A DNA stretch of 64,000 nucleotides from Mesotaenium endlicherianum (GCA_009602735.1 WELA01009032.1:332266-396265), one strand, 5' to 3'; shown: positions 46,312 through 57,924, counted from the first letter of the stretch. The notes: generated by a model not told the origin, from the sequence alone. A program made the numbers and translations.

Positions 46312-49300
46312 GCCAGGAGCCTACCACCCCAAGACCCACTTCACGAGAAGGCAACACGCCAAGTGAGGTGGAGACCCCCGTTGAAGACGACGTTCCAGCC
46401 CCAATGAGTTTGAGAGGTTACCTTGGAGGAGAGAAGGTCCACATCTTGGTGGATAGCGGAGCTCAAGGCAACTTCATTGCTGCAGATTTTGCCACCAAGC
46501 ACGGTATTACTATGCGAACTCTTGACCACGACGAGGAGATTATGATGCCCGATGGATTCTCCTATACTACCCCTTCCAAGAAGACGTACCCCTTGGCACT
46601 CTCTATCAAGTCCTTCAAGGATAGAGTAGTGTTCTCCCCCATGCAATTGGGCAAGTACGACGTCATCCTAGGGACGCCTTGGTTGACCAAGCACAACCCC
46701 CAAGTTGATTGGAGGACCGGTACTATCAAGATCAAGAATGACATCACTTCAAGAATCTGTATTTTGCGCGCAATCCAGAATATCCAGACCCAAGACATCC
46801 AGAAGCCGGCACACGAGATACTATTGTCCGCCCTCCAACTCAAGAGACTTGTGAGGAAGGGACACGAGCTTCTTTTGGCCTTGATCACGCCAAAAGACAT
46901 CAAGAAAGACATCGAGAGTCAAGAAGGCAGCCCCGTTCCCAAGGAGATACAAGAAGTCTTTGAGGACTACAAAGAAGTGTTCTCCCCGGAATTGCCCAAG
47001 GGCCTACCCCCCAAAAGATTCGTAGACCACAAGATAGAGTTGGAGCCCGGAAGCAAGCCCATCTCTCGGCCTACGTTCAAAATGTCATACACGGAGCTAG
47101 ACGAAGTCAAGAAGCAAATCAAGGAGCTACTGGAGCATGGCTTCATTCGACCTAGCAAGTCGCCATTTGGAGCCCCGGTGCTATTTGTCAAGAAGAAAGA
47201 TGGTACCTTGAGGATGTGTGTGGACTATCGCGCCCTCAACAAGATCACCATCAAGAATCGATACCCGCTGCCGCGCATGGATGAGCTCATGGACCGGCTG
47301 GTTGGAGCCAAGTACTTCACGAAGATTGACTTACGGAGCGGCTACCACCAGATTCGCATCGCAGAACCGGACATAGAGAAGACGGCATTCAGGACAAGAT
47401 ATGGACATTTTGAGTTCATGGTCCTGCCATTTGGACTCACCAACGCGCCAGCAACTTTCATGACTATGATGAACACCATATTTCAGCCCATGTTGGACAG
47501 ATTTGTGGTGGTATTCATCGATGACATCCTTATCTACAGCAAGACCCTTGAAGAGCATGCGAGACACTTGAAAGAAGTCCTTGAAGTATTGAAGCAAAAC
47601 AAGCTGTTTGCGAAGGAGTCAAAATGCGAGTTTGCCAAACAAGAAGTGGAGTTCCTAGGTCTCCACGTGACTGCTGATGGCATCAAGATAGACCCCAAGA
47701 AGACCACGGTGGTGGAGGAATGGCCAACCCCCACGACCAAGAAAGAACTCCAGTCATTCTTGGGATTTGCCAATTGGTACAGAAAATTCATCCAAGGCTT
47801 CTCGCACATAGCAGCCCCCCTGACAGATCTACTCAAGAAGGACAGGCTATATACATGGACCGAGAAAGAGGAAGAGGCATTTCAAGAGTTAAAGCGAAGA
47901 TTGACCACATCCCCGGTGCTCACACTCCCAAGTCCAAACCCAGATTGGCCCTTCCACGTCATCACCGATGCATCTTCCTATGCAATAGGAGCAATCCTGC
48001 TTCAAGACCAAGGCAAGGGACTGCAGCCCATCGCCTACGAGTCAAGGAAGCTAAATCCAGCCGAGCAAAATTATACAACCACGGAGCGAGAGGCATTGGC
48101 GATTGTACATGCCTTGAAGGTTTGGCGCTGCTACGTTGAAGGACGCAAAGTACTGGTCACCACGGACCACGAGGCGTTAAAGCACCTCCAAACGCAGCCG
48201 TATCTCTCAAGGAGACAAGCAAGATGGAGCGGATACTTGCAACAATACAACATCACGATTCAGTACCAGCCCGGCAAGACAAACCCGGCTGACCCCCTCT
48301 CAAGACTGCAATTAAATGCAGTGATGGTATCCCTGAAGACAGATCTGGAAGCTCGATTTTCAGCCGCCTATGAAAGAGACCCTTACTACAAGAACGGAGA
48401 AGCAGCCTTGGACCCATGCAAGAAGCAAGAAGGCAATTATTGGGTGAGGCAAGATACGGGCCAGAGATGTGTTCCTAATGACTTAGACCTCCGGCTCTTG
48501 CTTCTACGAGAAGCACACGACAACCCTCTTGGAGGACACTTTGGAATCCTAAGGACCACGGGCGTTCTAGCTAGGACTTATTGTTGGCCAGGCATGTCTA
48601 AGCAAGTCAAGGAGTACTGCAGGAGCTGTGACACATGCCAAAGAATCAAGCCATCATCGCAAAAGGCGGGAGGACTCCTCCAACCACTACCAATCCCCGA
48701 AAGACAATGGACGGACATCTCAATGGACCTTATCGTGGACTTGCCCGTGACACCTCGAGGCCATAATGCAATACTCACGGTGGTGGACAGACTTACCAAG
48801 ATGGCTCATTTTATTCCCACGACGACTAAGGCTACAGCACCACAACTTGCAAGACTCATCTTTGACAACATCTTCCGACTCCATGGACTACCATCAAGAA
48901 TTGTGTCAGATAGAGATCCAAGATTCACAAGCCATTTCTGGAAAAATCTCTTCAAGAACTTGGGTACATCGCTGGATATGTCTACTGCCTACCACCCACA
49001 ATCAGATGGGCAAACCGAGCGTATGAATCGTACCCTAAAGACCTCTCTAAAGGCCTACGTGTCTACCCTCGAGCAAGACTGGGACATGTACTTGACCCCC
49101 CTCGAGTTTGCCTACAACAACACTACGCAGGCCTCTACCCAAGAGTCCCCATTCTTCCTCAACTATGGCTTCCATCCGACCACGCCACTGAGCTTCACGG
49201 CTGGCCATGATGAAGTACCTGCAGCCACAGATTTTATGGAGACATTAGAAGCAGCCCTTACAGCAGCGAAGAAAGCTCTACAACACGCGCAAGATGCTCA

Positions 49301-49898
49301 AGCAAGAGTGGCGAACAGATCCAGAAGAGAAATTACGTACAGAGTGGGTGACAACGTGTTACTATCATCCAAGAACATTTCCCTGAACAACAGGCCTGCC
49401 GGCAGCAAGTTCTCTCCCAAGTATTTGGGACCCTTCAAGATTATCCAGCAAGTCAACCCCGTTGCTTTCAAGCTAGAACTTCCCCAGACTATGCACATCG
49501 ACCCCGTATTCCACGCTTCCCTCTTCAAGCCATATGTGCAACCCGACAACAAGTTCCCAGGACGTGTGACAACCCCACCAGCCCCAACAATAGTGGATGA
49601 TCATTTGGAGTACGAAGTGGAAGACATAGTGGCTATGAGAAATTTCAGGAGACAGCAGCAATACTTGATCAAGTGGAAAGGATATCCAGATTCGGAGAAT
49701 AGTTGGGTGGCGGCGCACTACCTTGACAAAGTTCAGAGAAAGTTGAAGCGCTTCCATGCCGCCAACCCCCATCTTGGACCAGCCCCAAGTCTCTCTACTA
49801 GAAGCCCGAAGACTTCAGGGAGGCAGCCTGCCACCATCAAGAAGCAGCAGAAGACCCCTTGGAGGCAGCCTGCAAGAACAAGAAAGAGGAAAAATTGA
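46233..49898 (+). CDS. Pol of element C (protease, RT, RNase H, integrase, chromodomain)
   Basis: Open -1 frame relative to gag, no stop for 1221 codons. It is read by frameshifting at 46290-46296, so translated Pol begins with KKRTAPVGQ rather than at a start codon. Domains by residue of this frame: protease about 65-150 ([10 protein letters not shown], catalytic Asp about 74); reverse transcriptase about 285-470 ([31 protein letters not shown], catalytic FIDD about 430); RNase H about 570-690 ([35 protein letters not shown]); integrase zinc finger about 760-805 ([10 protein letters not shown]...CRSCDTC); integrase DDE core about 825-950 ([25 protein letters not shown]); chromodomain about 1125-1170 ([15 protein letters not shown]), expected to read chromatin marks for target choice. 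The C-terminus is basic (RKRKN). All catalytic residues I can check are present. Confidence 0.95.
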   Translation: MLLLQGKGPSCTFMPQKVVKKRTAPVGQEPTTPRPTSREGNTPSEVETPVEDDVPAPMSLRGYLGGEKVHILVDSGAQGNFIAADFATKHGITMRTLDHDEEIMMPDGFSYTTPSKKTYPLALSIKSFKDRVVFSPMQLGKYDVILGTPWLTKHNPQVDWRTGTIKIKNDITSRICILRAIQNIQTQDIQKPAHEILLSALQLKRLVRKGHELLLALITPKDIKKDIESQEGSPVPKEIQEVFEDYKEVFSPELPKGLPPKRFVDHKIELEPGSKPISRPTFKMSYTELDEVKKQIKELLEHGFIRPSKSPFGAPVLFVKKKDGTLRMCVDYRALNKITIKNRYPLPRMDELMDRLVGAKYFTKIDLRSGYHQIRIAEPDIEKTAFRTRYGHFEFMVLPFGLTNAPATFMTMMNTIFQPMLDRFVVVFIDDILIYSKTLEEHARHLKEVLEVLKQNKLFAKESKCEFAKQEVEFLGLHVTADGIKIDPKKTTVVEEWPTPTTKKELQSFLGFANWYRKFIQGFSHIAAPLTDLLKKDRLYTWTEKEEEAFQELKRRLTTSPVLTLPSPNPDWPFHVITDASSYAIGAILLQDQGKGLQPIAYESRKLNPAEQNYTTTEREALAIVHALKVWRCYVEGRKVLVTTDHEALKHLQTQPYLSRRQARWSGYLQQYNITIQYQPGKTNPADPLSRLQLNAVMVSLKTDLEARFSAAYERDPYYKNGEAALDPCKKQEGNYWVRQDTGQRCVPNDLDLRLLLLREAHDNPLGGHFGILRTTGVLARTYCWPGMSKQVKEYCRSCDTCQRIKPSSQKAGGLLQPLPIPERQWTDISMDLIVDLPVTPRGHNAILTVVDRLTKMAHFIPTTTKATAPQLARLIFDNIFRLHGLPSRIVSDRDPRFTSHFWKNLFKNLGTSLDMSTAYHPQSDGQTERMNRTLKTSLKAYVSTLEQDWDMYLTPLEFAYNNTTQASTQESPFFLNYGFHPTTPLSFTAGHDEVPAATDFMETLEAALTAAKKALQHAQDAQARVANRSRREITYRVGDNVLLSSKNISLNNRPAGSKFSPKYLGPFKIIQQVNPVAFKLELPQTMHIDPVFHASLFKPYVQPDNKFPGRVTTPPAPTIVDDHLEYEVEDIVAMRNFRRQQQYLIKWKGYPDSENSWVAAHYLDKVQRKLKRFHAANPHLGPAPSLSTRSPKTSGRQPATIKKQQKTPWRQPARTRKRKN
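46290..46325 (+). promoter_or_regulatory. Programmed -1 ribosomal frameshift signal at gag/pol junction
   Basis: The slippery heptamer A AAA AAC (46290-46296) is in the gag phase required for tandem slippage. A 10-nt spacer is followed by a perfect 7-bp hairpin GGTAGGC / GCCTACC (46307-46313 with 46319-46325, loop CAGGA). The gag stop TAG (46309-46311) lies within the stem. Heptamer, spacer and stem are identical in element A (minus, 25188-25194 and just left of it) and element B (27657-27663 onward). This is the layout of retroviral -1 sites. Function is not tested. Confidence 0.85.
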
Positions 49899-50667
49899 CA
49901 TTAGACACTCTTCTCTTCTCGCAGTTTCTGGACAGAAAACTAAAACTGCTACTGGTAATAGGTCTCTGCATAATAAATTCTGAAAATTTACCTGGCTGTA
50001 GTCCATGAGTAGCCGGTCATTTAGAGTCCAAGTTTGCTCAATTTGGAGCACTGGTGAGAGAGATATGATGCTCTAAGTAGAAGGGGGTCAGGCTGCTGGC
50101 ATTGTTAGGACAGAATATGCCTTCTGACATTGTGCCTTCCCCTGAACTTGGAATGCTCTGAAACTCAAGACTCTGGTAGAACATCTTACAGCGCCCAGTT
50201 TGAGACTTAGTTTGCAGAATTTGGAGAAGTATAGAAGGACTTATGATTTTCAGAAGTTTCTGCACAGATTTGGAGGAGTGCCTACTCTCTCAGCTCTCAA
50301 CGACACTCCAGAAATGAGAATGCTCTCAAATTTGGTGACCCGGTAGAGTTCTCCGACGCGGTCCGTCTGGCACTCGAATTTTCAGATTTGGAGCAGTTCT
50401 GTGGCCGCTATGAATTTTTGAGTTCGTGGCAGATTCTGGGCCAACTTGTACAATTTTCTTTATCATTAAGGAGTAGGCTAGCCAATAAGGTCACACCACC
50501 TACGACCTTGCCTAGTCTACCTTACATGTGTAGCACCTGACTTGGCGCCTTTGACTAGTCCTCTTCACATGTGTGGCATCTGACTTGAAACTGTTGACTA
50601 GTTTGCTCCACATGTGTAAGACCTGACTTGACGCGCCGAGACGTCGCTTTTTCTATCGGGGGGGTGA
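49899..50667 (+). other. 3' untranslated region of element C
   Basis: 769 non-coding bases, unusually long, between pol and the 3' LTR. It ends with three tandem units at 50523-50635 and the polypurine tract before 50668. The portion 49900-50460 has no open frame with motifs but is well conserved in A, B and D, suggesting cis functions such as packaging or RNA stability. Confidence 0.75.
50523..50635 (+). repeat. Three tandem ~40-bp units before the polypurine tract (element C)
   Basis: Each unit reads ACATGTGT, 4-5 nt, CTGACTTG, then for the first two TTGACTAGT. Units start at about 50524, 50566 and 50610. ACATGT is self-complementary. Element A has lost about one unit; B and D have three. 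Confidence 0.8.
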
Positions 50668-51170
50668 TGTAGTGATTTGAGTTATTATATATTAGTTTGC
50701 ATATATTTTAATGTTTTCAAATATATTTGGAGTAGTATTGTGTGGAGTCAAGTGTGAATAGGTACTCTAGTAACTTGGTTCATGTCCTTTGAACCTTCCA
50801 AGGCATTTTCGAAGTTAGAGGAAAGACCTAGAAGAACTCCATGTGGCAAAAGTCAGATGTGCCATTTTTAGGTCAAAAGGACATGTGTACATTATTCTAG
50901 AAAGAGGTGGCAAGTTTTGGGATGTGTTGGGTGCCAACACATCAACATACACCTTCCTAGAAATTACTTATGTAGCAAGTATATAAACAAGAGCTAGAAC
51001 ATAGAAAGACATTGGAGAATCACTCTTGTACTTGCCAAAATCCAGAAATATATTAACTTTCAAGAAGCCATCTCTCTTTCAAGAAGCTACCACTTGTGTT
51101 CAAAGATCCTTGTCTTGAATAGATAAAGTATTCTGTTTTACTAAGTACTTTATCTATCTGTTTCACTACA
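50668..51170 (+). repeat. 3' LTR of element C (family 1)
   Basis: 503 bp. Three substitutions from its 5' partner are seen (one near LTR position 32, two adjacent near position 346). Confidence 0.96.
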
Positions 51171-51724
51171 CTAGGTATTGGCACACCTTCAGATTTATTC
51201 ATCAGGGCCAGTGCCTTGGCCTCCCGGAAAGTATATCCTACCATCCTGGCATAGTCATGGTACAGTAGGAGCCCTATGCTGACCTCTATGTACTTGCCAA
51301 AGTTTGGGGATGTCTCCCCCTCCCGCTGAAGTATGTCCCTTTGTGACTCACTTCGGCTTCTCTGGGCATACTTGAAGACTTCCTCCAAAAGATCAAAGCC
51401 CTTGCCCATCACCGTGTACCGATAGCTTTTGATCCTCCTCTGTTCTTCCTCAGCTTGCTGCTTTCGCCTCTTCTCAGCTTGCCTGTCTTCTTCTGCCTTC
51501 TTGACTTCCTCTGCAGCTTTTTGGTCCTGCTCGTCCTGCCTCAGCCTGGCTTGTTCTTCCTCATCCTTCTTCTTCTGGCCCTCACGCTGCAGTCGGAGTC
51601 GCTCTGATTTTTGAGAAGATATGGAGGAGGATTCGATGTCGCCGTGGAATTTCTTGTACTCCGTCTGTGCCTCGTTCGCTCTTCTTTTTCTCTTGAGTTC
51701 AAACTTCTGGGTCATCCTGCTCAT
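51171..51724 (-). pseudogene. Unrecognised coding sequence X, 5' part (upstream of element C)
   Basis: Minus-strand frame starting at MSRMTQKFELKRKRR (Met at 51724 or 51715). A long Lys/Glu/Gln/Arg-rich segment (about 60 residues with heptad-like spacing, for example KKDEEEQARLRQDEQDQ) predicts a coiled coil. It is followed by a mixed region (YTVMGKGFDLLEEVFKYAQRS, SIGLLLYHDYARMVGYTFREA). It reaches the CTAGG target duplication without a stop and continues at 44490 once element C is removed. It lies downstream of the family E pol on the same strand. No known family recognised. A basic, coiled-coil, nucleic-acid-associated protein is only a guess. Confidence 0.55.
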
Positions 51725-52128
51725 ACATAACACAAATGGAGTTAGTGAAGTCGTAATATTGTGCACAAGCATTGAGTACTTTGACAGGTAAGAGCGTGGT
51801 TCTGAGAGTAATCGGGTATGCAATACCTGGTGTAAGTAAACGGAAAGTGGGAGAGTGCTTGAGGGAGAAGTGAGTGTGAGCGCTGTTGAGTGTGGAGAAT
51901 GGTTATGTGTAAACAATCGATTGGTTCCCGAGATGTTATCCCACTCCCTCCAACTTAATGCTTAAGGTGGGCTGCTTGCTACAATTGTCACTTACTGTCA
52001 CCTACTGTCACATTCTGTCACTAACTATCACTTTCGCGCACATTTCTCCTCCAACTTAAATGAAGACAGGACCTCCTGTCACCTTCCCATGTCAATAGAA
52101 ATGACAGTTAAGGAAGGGTCCCAGCCTC
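51725..52128 (-). other. Spacer between family E pol and coding sequence X
   Basis: 404 bases without a supported gene. It contains a five-copy 10-bp repeat at 51981-52030 (consensus like CTTACTGTCA), and further GTCA motifs downstream. Confidence 0.5.
51981..52030. repeat. Five-copy 10-bp tandem repeat
   Basis: Units at 51981, 51991, 52001, 52011 and 52021 each end in GTCA or ATCA with variable first bases, giving a strict 10-nt period. Confidence 0.75.
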
Positions 52129-55100
52129 TCAAAGGTGGAAGCATTTCAATGCCCCTTTGGCATTGGTTAAATGGTCCTTAAATTCCCAGGTCTCCCCAGA
52201 GGCATCGTAACCCTTCCATCTGACCAGATATTTCATAACATATTTAGATGATCCACGGACAGAGCGAGCTTCTAAAATCTCATCCACTTCATATTCCTCA
52301 GGATCACCATCCCGGACTGCGGGGACTGGTCCCAGTTGGACAGGTAATCGACCTGTGAACAATGTATCACCCTTGATGTATGGTTCTAAGAAGGAGACAT
52401 TAAATACTGGGTGACCCTTGTATTCCGCTGACATATTCAATTTGTAAGCATTCTGACCGACACGACGCACCACTGAATATGGACCGACCCAGATCGAACC
52501 GAGCTTTTTCTTGACCACACCAGGCAGGTACAGGTGTTGAGAATGCAGTTTGACCACATTGCCCTTAGAAAATGTCAGCTCTCGACGCTGTTGATTAGCA
52601 TATTTTTGTTAATTTTCTTGGGCATGGTGCAGATTCTGTTTGACTTCTGACAGGGTGTCAGCAAACTCCTGGGATAACTGGAGAGACACCGAGTTGTCAA
52701 TTCCCTCAGGATGAGTTGAAACTCCCATAGCACAACTAAAGGAGACTTGGGAACTCTACTCAGACCGAGTTCAAAAGAAGTCTTTTCTGTTGACGCATGC
52801 ACCGCACTGTTGACCGCATATTGAATTTGAGGCAACGGATCATCCCAATTATCTTATTTTTGGTTAATACATGCTCTCAGCACCTCTTGCAACACTCAAT
52901 TAGTTCTCTCAATCTGCCCATCAGTCTGAGGTGGTTTGCACTGTGCTGAGCAGCTGTTTGACTCCCATTAGTCCCTTTAAAGCTCTCCCGAACTTAGAGG
53001 TGAATTTTGAGTTTCTGTCTGATACAATATTAGAGGGTAGTCCATGTTGGCATACTACATGGTTGTAGAACTGTCTCGAACTTTCGAGTGCAGTCACCTT
53101 GACAATGGTGGGGATGAAAATGACCATCTTTGTGAATTTATCCACTACTACCAGGATAGAATCATGCCCATTGGGAGTTCTTGGTAGTGTTACCACCCAG
53201 TCCATGGATATTTTTTCCCATCGTCCAGCTGGGATGAGTAGTGGTTGTGATAGCCTCCCGGGTGGTGTGTGTCTAGACTAATTTTTCTGACACTGATCAC
53301 AGGACTTAACATAATGTAAAACTATCCGAGGCAACCTTACCCAGTGGTAATGTTTTGCCAGTTTGCCAACAGTTTTGGCCTGCCCCAAATGTCCACCCAG
53401 TAAATTGTCATGTGCTTGACTCAGTGAGAGTGACCTTATTTCCAAGGTATTAGGAATGACCAGCTTCAGCCTGCCTGAAGTCGTTTCAGTTACCCAGACC
53501 CCTCCCTTTAGCTTATACCCGAGTGCAGTAACAGGACACACACCATCAGTGGGGCTGGGCTCAAATGTTGGGTCGAGAAAGTAGGCTTTCCTAAGTTGTT
53601 CCAGAAATTAAGGACTTTTTGACCTTCAGTGAAGTGAGTGCACAAAGAACTTTATTTAGAGCATGCTGAATGAAGTTCCTATCTTGCAAGTCAGGCCTTT
53701 TAGAGGGTGCGTCAACAGGATTCAATTTCCCTGATTTGTAGTCGATGTGGACTTGGAACTGCTCCAGCATCTGGCTCCAGCGGTTCCTCCTCCTCCACAG
53801 CTTGGAATTCTTCAGAAAGTGAGTCAGAGCTAGTTAATTTGTAATCACCTTAAAAGCATTACCATGTAAGTGTGCTCTCCACCGTTTGAGCACATGAATG
53901 ATCGCCAACGTCTCTTTTATCATGCACAAAAACATTAATCTTAGCTGGATTGAATTTCATTGACTAATACAGCACGGGGTGCTATTCCTGCTTTACCATC
54001 CTTTGTGATTTTTGTCAGCAAGTTAAAACAAAATAGCACCCATGGCAAAGTCAGAAGCATCAGTAATCACCTGCACGGGTTTGCTGGGGTCATACACAGC
54101 TAGGTCTGGGGCAGAACAGAGAGCATCTTTGAAGGTCTAGAAGGCAGCTTGCTGCTCTTCCCCCCACACATACCCTATGATCTTAATAAGGTCAGTCTAT
54201 TTATTGGCCGTTGCAAAACAATTCTCAATAAAATCTCCTAAAGTAGTTAGCCAACTCGAGGAAGGATCTAACTTCCGAGACAGACTGTGGTACTGGCCAG
54301 TTCCTTATGGTCTGGACTTTTTTAGGATCCACACTGATGCCTTCCTGACTAACAACGTGTTCTACGAATTCAATACTCTCCTTAAAGAAATCACACTTAC
54401 TCATTTTAGCATATAACAGATTTTTTCTTAGAGTGTTCAATACTGTCTTTTAGTGCTCAGCATGCTCAGCTGCATTTTTAGAAAAAATCAAAATATCATT
54501 CAAAAAGACTTGCACAAACTTATCAAGTAAGGCTTGAAATGTCATTCATAGCACCCATAAAGGTTGCAGGAGCATTAGTGAGTTTAAATGGCATCACATT
54601 AAACTCATTGTGTGCACAACGTGTGCGGAATGCAGTCTTGTGTTCATCTCCCTCAGCAACTCTGATTTGATGATAACCACTCTTGAGATCTATCTTACTG
54701 GACACTTTAGCACCAGACACGGTATCAAGCAAGTCCTCGATGCTGGATAAAGCATACTTGTTCTTTATTGAAATCTTGGTAAGAGCTTTGTAATTCACAC
54801 ACATTCGCATACTGCCATCCTTCTTCTTAACAAATAAAATGGGGGTGCCATAAGGTGATTTGTTGGGAGAAATATAACCATTTTCCTCCAGCTCTGCAAT
54901 CTGTGTTTTTTACTCTTCACTCTTCACATAAGACAAGCCAAATGTGTGTTGCCAAGGTGGCTGACTCCCAGGTAATAAATCAATCTTATGATCAATTTCC
55001 CTCTTAGGGGGCAATCTTGGAGGCATGTTACAAACATCACTATGGTGAGCTACAATTCTTGCAGCAGTAGGGTGCTCCGGAGGGCTCATCTTTTTCCCTA

Positions 55101-55680
55101 CCAATTCTTCAGATTGAGGAAATACCTATTTTAGCAGCAGACAGAACATTCTGTCTTCCTTCTGGTTCCAACTTTTGATGAGCTCCATTGACTTCAGCAA
55201 TTTGCATCCTCCTGGAAGCCTCTTCTTTTCCTTCATTTGCCATCCATACAGGACAAGAGGAAGAGCACTGGTGGGTGCCAAGTTAGTCTGCCCATCAATG
55301 GCTCCTCTCACTTTAACTGTACCTCTGCTCGAACACACTTCAGCTTGATGTCTATTGAGCCAGGACTTTCCGAACACAAAATCATAAAAGCCAGTGTTGA
55401 GTACCTCAAATGTAAGCATTTCAGTTAGACTTGCAATACCAGTACCTAACTGGACCTCAATAGGCTTGGATATAACTCCTCCCAAAATACTTGAGGCATC
55501 TCCAAGAAATATTTTTCTACTCCTTTGGGTGACAATAGGCAGCCTTAGCCGCTTAACTAAGTCCTTATGGGTAAAAGTATGTGACGCCCCTCCGTCAACA
55601 AATGCCCTTACCTTCCTTCCAGCAATCATACAATGCAGTAGGATAAGGGAGACTAACTTCTCCTAACTTTCGCATTGTTC
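52129..55680 (-). pseudogene. Pol of family E Ty3/gypsy chromovirus (element E-prime), decayed
   Basis: Domains in order on the minus strand. Protease: FVDGGASHTFTHKDL (about 55600; D-G-G-A form). [21 protein letters not shown] (about 54800) and [14 protein letters not shown] (about 54550). RNase H: remnants about 54100-53950. Integrase HHCC finger: HDNLLGGHLG...CDQCQ, about 53430-53280. Integrase DDE core: MDWVVTLPRTPNGHDSILVVVD and IVSDRNSKFTSKF, about 53205-52960. Chromodomain: VMKYLVRWKGYDASGETWEF, about 52240-52170. Several frameshifts and stops separate these pieces (for example around 54520, 54225, 53280 and 52575). It is a different family from elements A-D. Confidence 0.88.
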
Positions 55681-55939
55681 TCCTGACTTAGCAAAAAAAT
55701 GTTGGACATCAGTTGGAACAAGACCATCCAAAGTGTGCACTCTCTGAAAATCTATATTGTTAATGGTTTTCTTTATCTGTTTGTCAAGCATAGTGACATG
55801 GTGCATAGTGAACCTAGTTCAGCGGGACCCATAATACCTGCTACGCGGGCAGCTAGCGACGACTCACTATCTCTAGCATCCTCACAGTCAGTAGACTGAA
55901 TTACTGTCTATTGTTATCTTTGAAAGGCTGATCCTTTCT

Positions 55940-57300
55940 CTTGACCTTTGAGAGGTGCTTTCTAGGACACTGCTCTCTGTAGTGGCCCAACTCCTGGCAA
56001 TGGAAGCGAATAGATTTTGCTAAGGATGGTCTCGGCTTAGTCCTACCATCACCTCTTCCATAGCCACTTCAAGAGTATCCACCTCTCCCTCTAAATTGTA
56101 TAGCATTATACTCATACTCATCATCCCGATTATCCTCAGCCTAAACTCCTTCAATTGCATTATAGGAACCATGTGGCTCTTTCACAATCTTCGACACCAA
56201 AGCATTACTCTGGCGCTTGAGATTGAACTGCTGCTAATCCCAGGCATCAGCATCTTGGATCAAGTCAGCTACTTTCTCATATTTCTTTTCAACAAAATGA
56301 TTTGAGACCTCGGACTTCAAGCCAAACTTGAAGTATGCTATCCTATATCGCTTTGGCAATTCTGGCTGCTTCATCTTGTTCTCCTGGAACTTCTGGGTAA
56401 ATTCAGCAACTGAAGTGGTCTGCTTCAGTGTTAAGGAGATCCTTGCATAGATAGCTTTCTCCTACTGGTTGATAACATCAAATCTCTCATGCAGCTTCTC
56501 GACAAACTCTACCCAAGTAGGGTCATCAAGTTGTTGAGCCTTTTGCTCTCCTTTCCAACACAGCCACCAGTCTGCTGCACTGCCTTTCAGCAGAGCACCA
56601 ATGTGCCTGACTTTCTTGTAGTCCTGCAATTCTGGGTAGTTCTCCAGCCATTGCTCAACATCAGCAAGAAACTTGATCAGGTAGTAATTTTTGTTTCCCA
56701 CAGGGTCATAGTCCTGAGGAGGTTTTGTCTTAGGCTTACTAGGCCCTCTGCCACCACCACCGGTGGTTTAAGATCCCAGTTGGTCTCTGTCACGCAGGAA
56801 TGCCATCATGATACTTTTGTCCCCTTGTTGGGACTGATATATGCTCGTCATTTGCAATTGCATTTGCACAAATAGTGCTCCCAGATCTATAGCTTGAGAT
56901 GGTAGGCTGCAACAGGATCAACATTAGCTCAATCAATAGCAGCTTCGGCATTCCCGATTGCTGTCGCTCCGGTTATGCGTGTTGCACTCAGTTGTCTTTG
57001 AATCTGAGGAAGAGGTATAACGGTAGGCTCATCAGGAGGTTGGTTTCGAAGACTAGCCCTTTTTGCCATCGTCTCTTCCACCGTTCTTTTATTAGGGGCC
57101 CTCCTGTTTTCTGCCTCTTTTACCTCCTTGGCTAAACGCTCATTCGCACCAAGCTAAGCTGCTACCACAGCAAGAGCTGCTGCCTCCTCTGCAGCTTTTC
57201 TGGCTCCTGCATCATGCAGCATTTCTAAGTAGGTACGGGGTCCAAAGACGCCGCTTTCGTCCTGCCCTTCCTTAATGTTATCATTGTTCTCACCCTCCAT
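55940..57300 (-). pseudogene. Gag of family E (element E-prime), decayed
   Basis: Starts at 57300 with MEGENNDNIKEG, followed by an Ala/Glu-rich region interrupted by at least two stops (near 57157 and 56925). The capsid-like part (KNYYLIKFLADVEQWLENY; HIGALLKGSAADWW) lies at 56462-56701. The zinc knuckle near 55966-56010 reads RFHCQELGHYREQC, so the first Cys of the CCHC motif is missing. Homologous to the plus-strand gag at 58915-59606. Confidence 0.82.
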
Positions 57301-57360
57301 TTAACAAGAGTTGCTAGCTTGAGACCTACTCCTTACCATACAAGACGACTGTGATAACCA

Positions 57361-57373
57361 GCTGCGATACCAC
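57361..57373 (-). promoter_or_regulatory. Primer-binding site of element E-prime
   Basis: Read on the minus strand, TGGTATCGCAGC follows the LTR end by one base. It is an initiator-tRNA-Met type site with changes. Confidence 0.7.
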
Positions 57374-57909
57374 TGCAATGAATCAAGTTACCAATAGGCG
57401 ATTAGCAATTAATAGAAGATCTTTATATCAGCAAGTAATCTTTATGGAATATTGTAACTTGTTTAACAGCCAGGGACAATACACTAGCAATAAGCAATAC
57501 TCATAAGTCAAAGTCAAATGCAAGTAAACAAGCTTCAATCGTACACAAGCAAGGTTAAAAGACAGTTTGCATCAATGGCTTCTCGTCATGGATTCAAATA
57601 TATCTCAGTAAGCTATACAAGGGAGCTGGCCTCGTTTTCGATTGTCGAACTCGAGAGCAATATCTAGCATATGTACATGAAGTGAGTTTGCTGTTCAACG
57701 GCAAGAGCGATGGCACCGCCTGCCCGGGAATTAACCACGTTGGTAGGACCTCGGCTAACCAAATCCACAAACATCTCACATCATTCCAAATCGCCATCCA
57801 CCCAAGGGGTGTCATCTGGCCACTCATCTAGCACACCACACTTAGATGCATAACTAGGCAGTTTGTGCTACCGAGTACGGCAGTCAGCTGACTGTTTAAA
57901 AATGTGTCA
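57374..57909 (-). repeat. Family E 5' LTR of element E-prime (minus)
   Basis: About 536 bp, TGACACAT...CATTGCA on the minus strand. It is followed on its outer side by GCAAGCTGACCTAAG, the inverted match of the sequence that precedes the plus-strand LTR at 58262. Confidence 0.82.
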
Positions 57910-57924
57910 GCAAGCTGACCTAAG

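Larger units (their letters stand above)
44491..51170 (+). mobile_element. Family 1 Ty3/gypsy chromovirus, element C (structurally complete, young)
   Basis: 6680-bp LTR retrotransposon with equal 503-bp LTRs (44491-44993; 50668-51170), flanked by a perfect target duplication CTAGG (44486-44490; 51171-51175). Primer-binding site TGGTATCGGAGC at 44995-45006. Open gag (426 codons) and open pol (1221 codons from the first codon of its frame) overlap in the -1 frame. A long polypurine tract (about 50658-50664) precedes the 3' LTR. I count 3 differences between the LTRs, so insertion is recent. All domains needed for retrotransposition are present. The C-terminal chromodomain places it among chromoviruses. 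Confidence 0.96.

Noticed and set aside
51429-51614. Ser/Cys/Phe-rich plus-strand frame
   Set aside because: Antisense of the Lys/Glu-rich coiled-coil part of coding sequence X.
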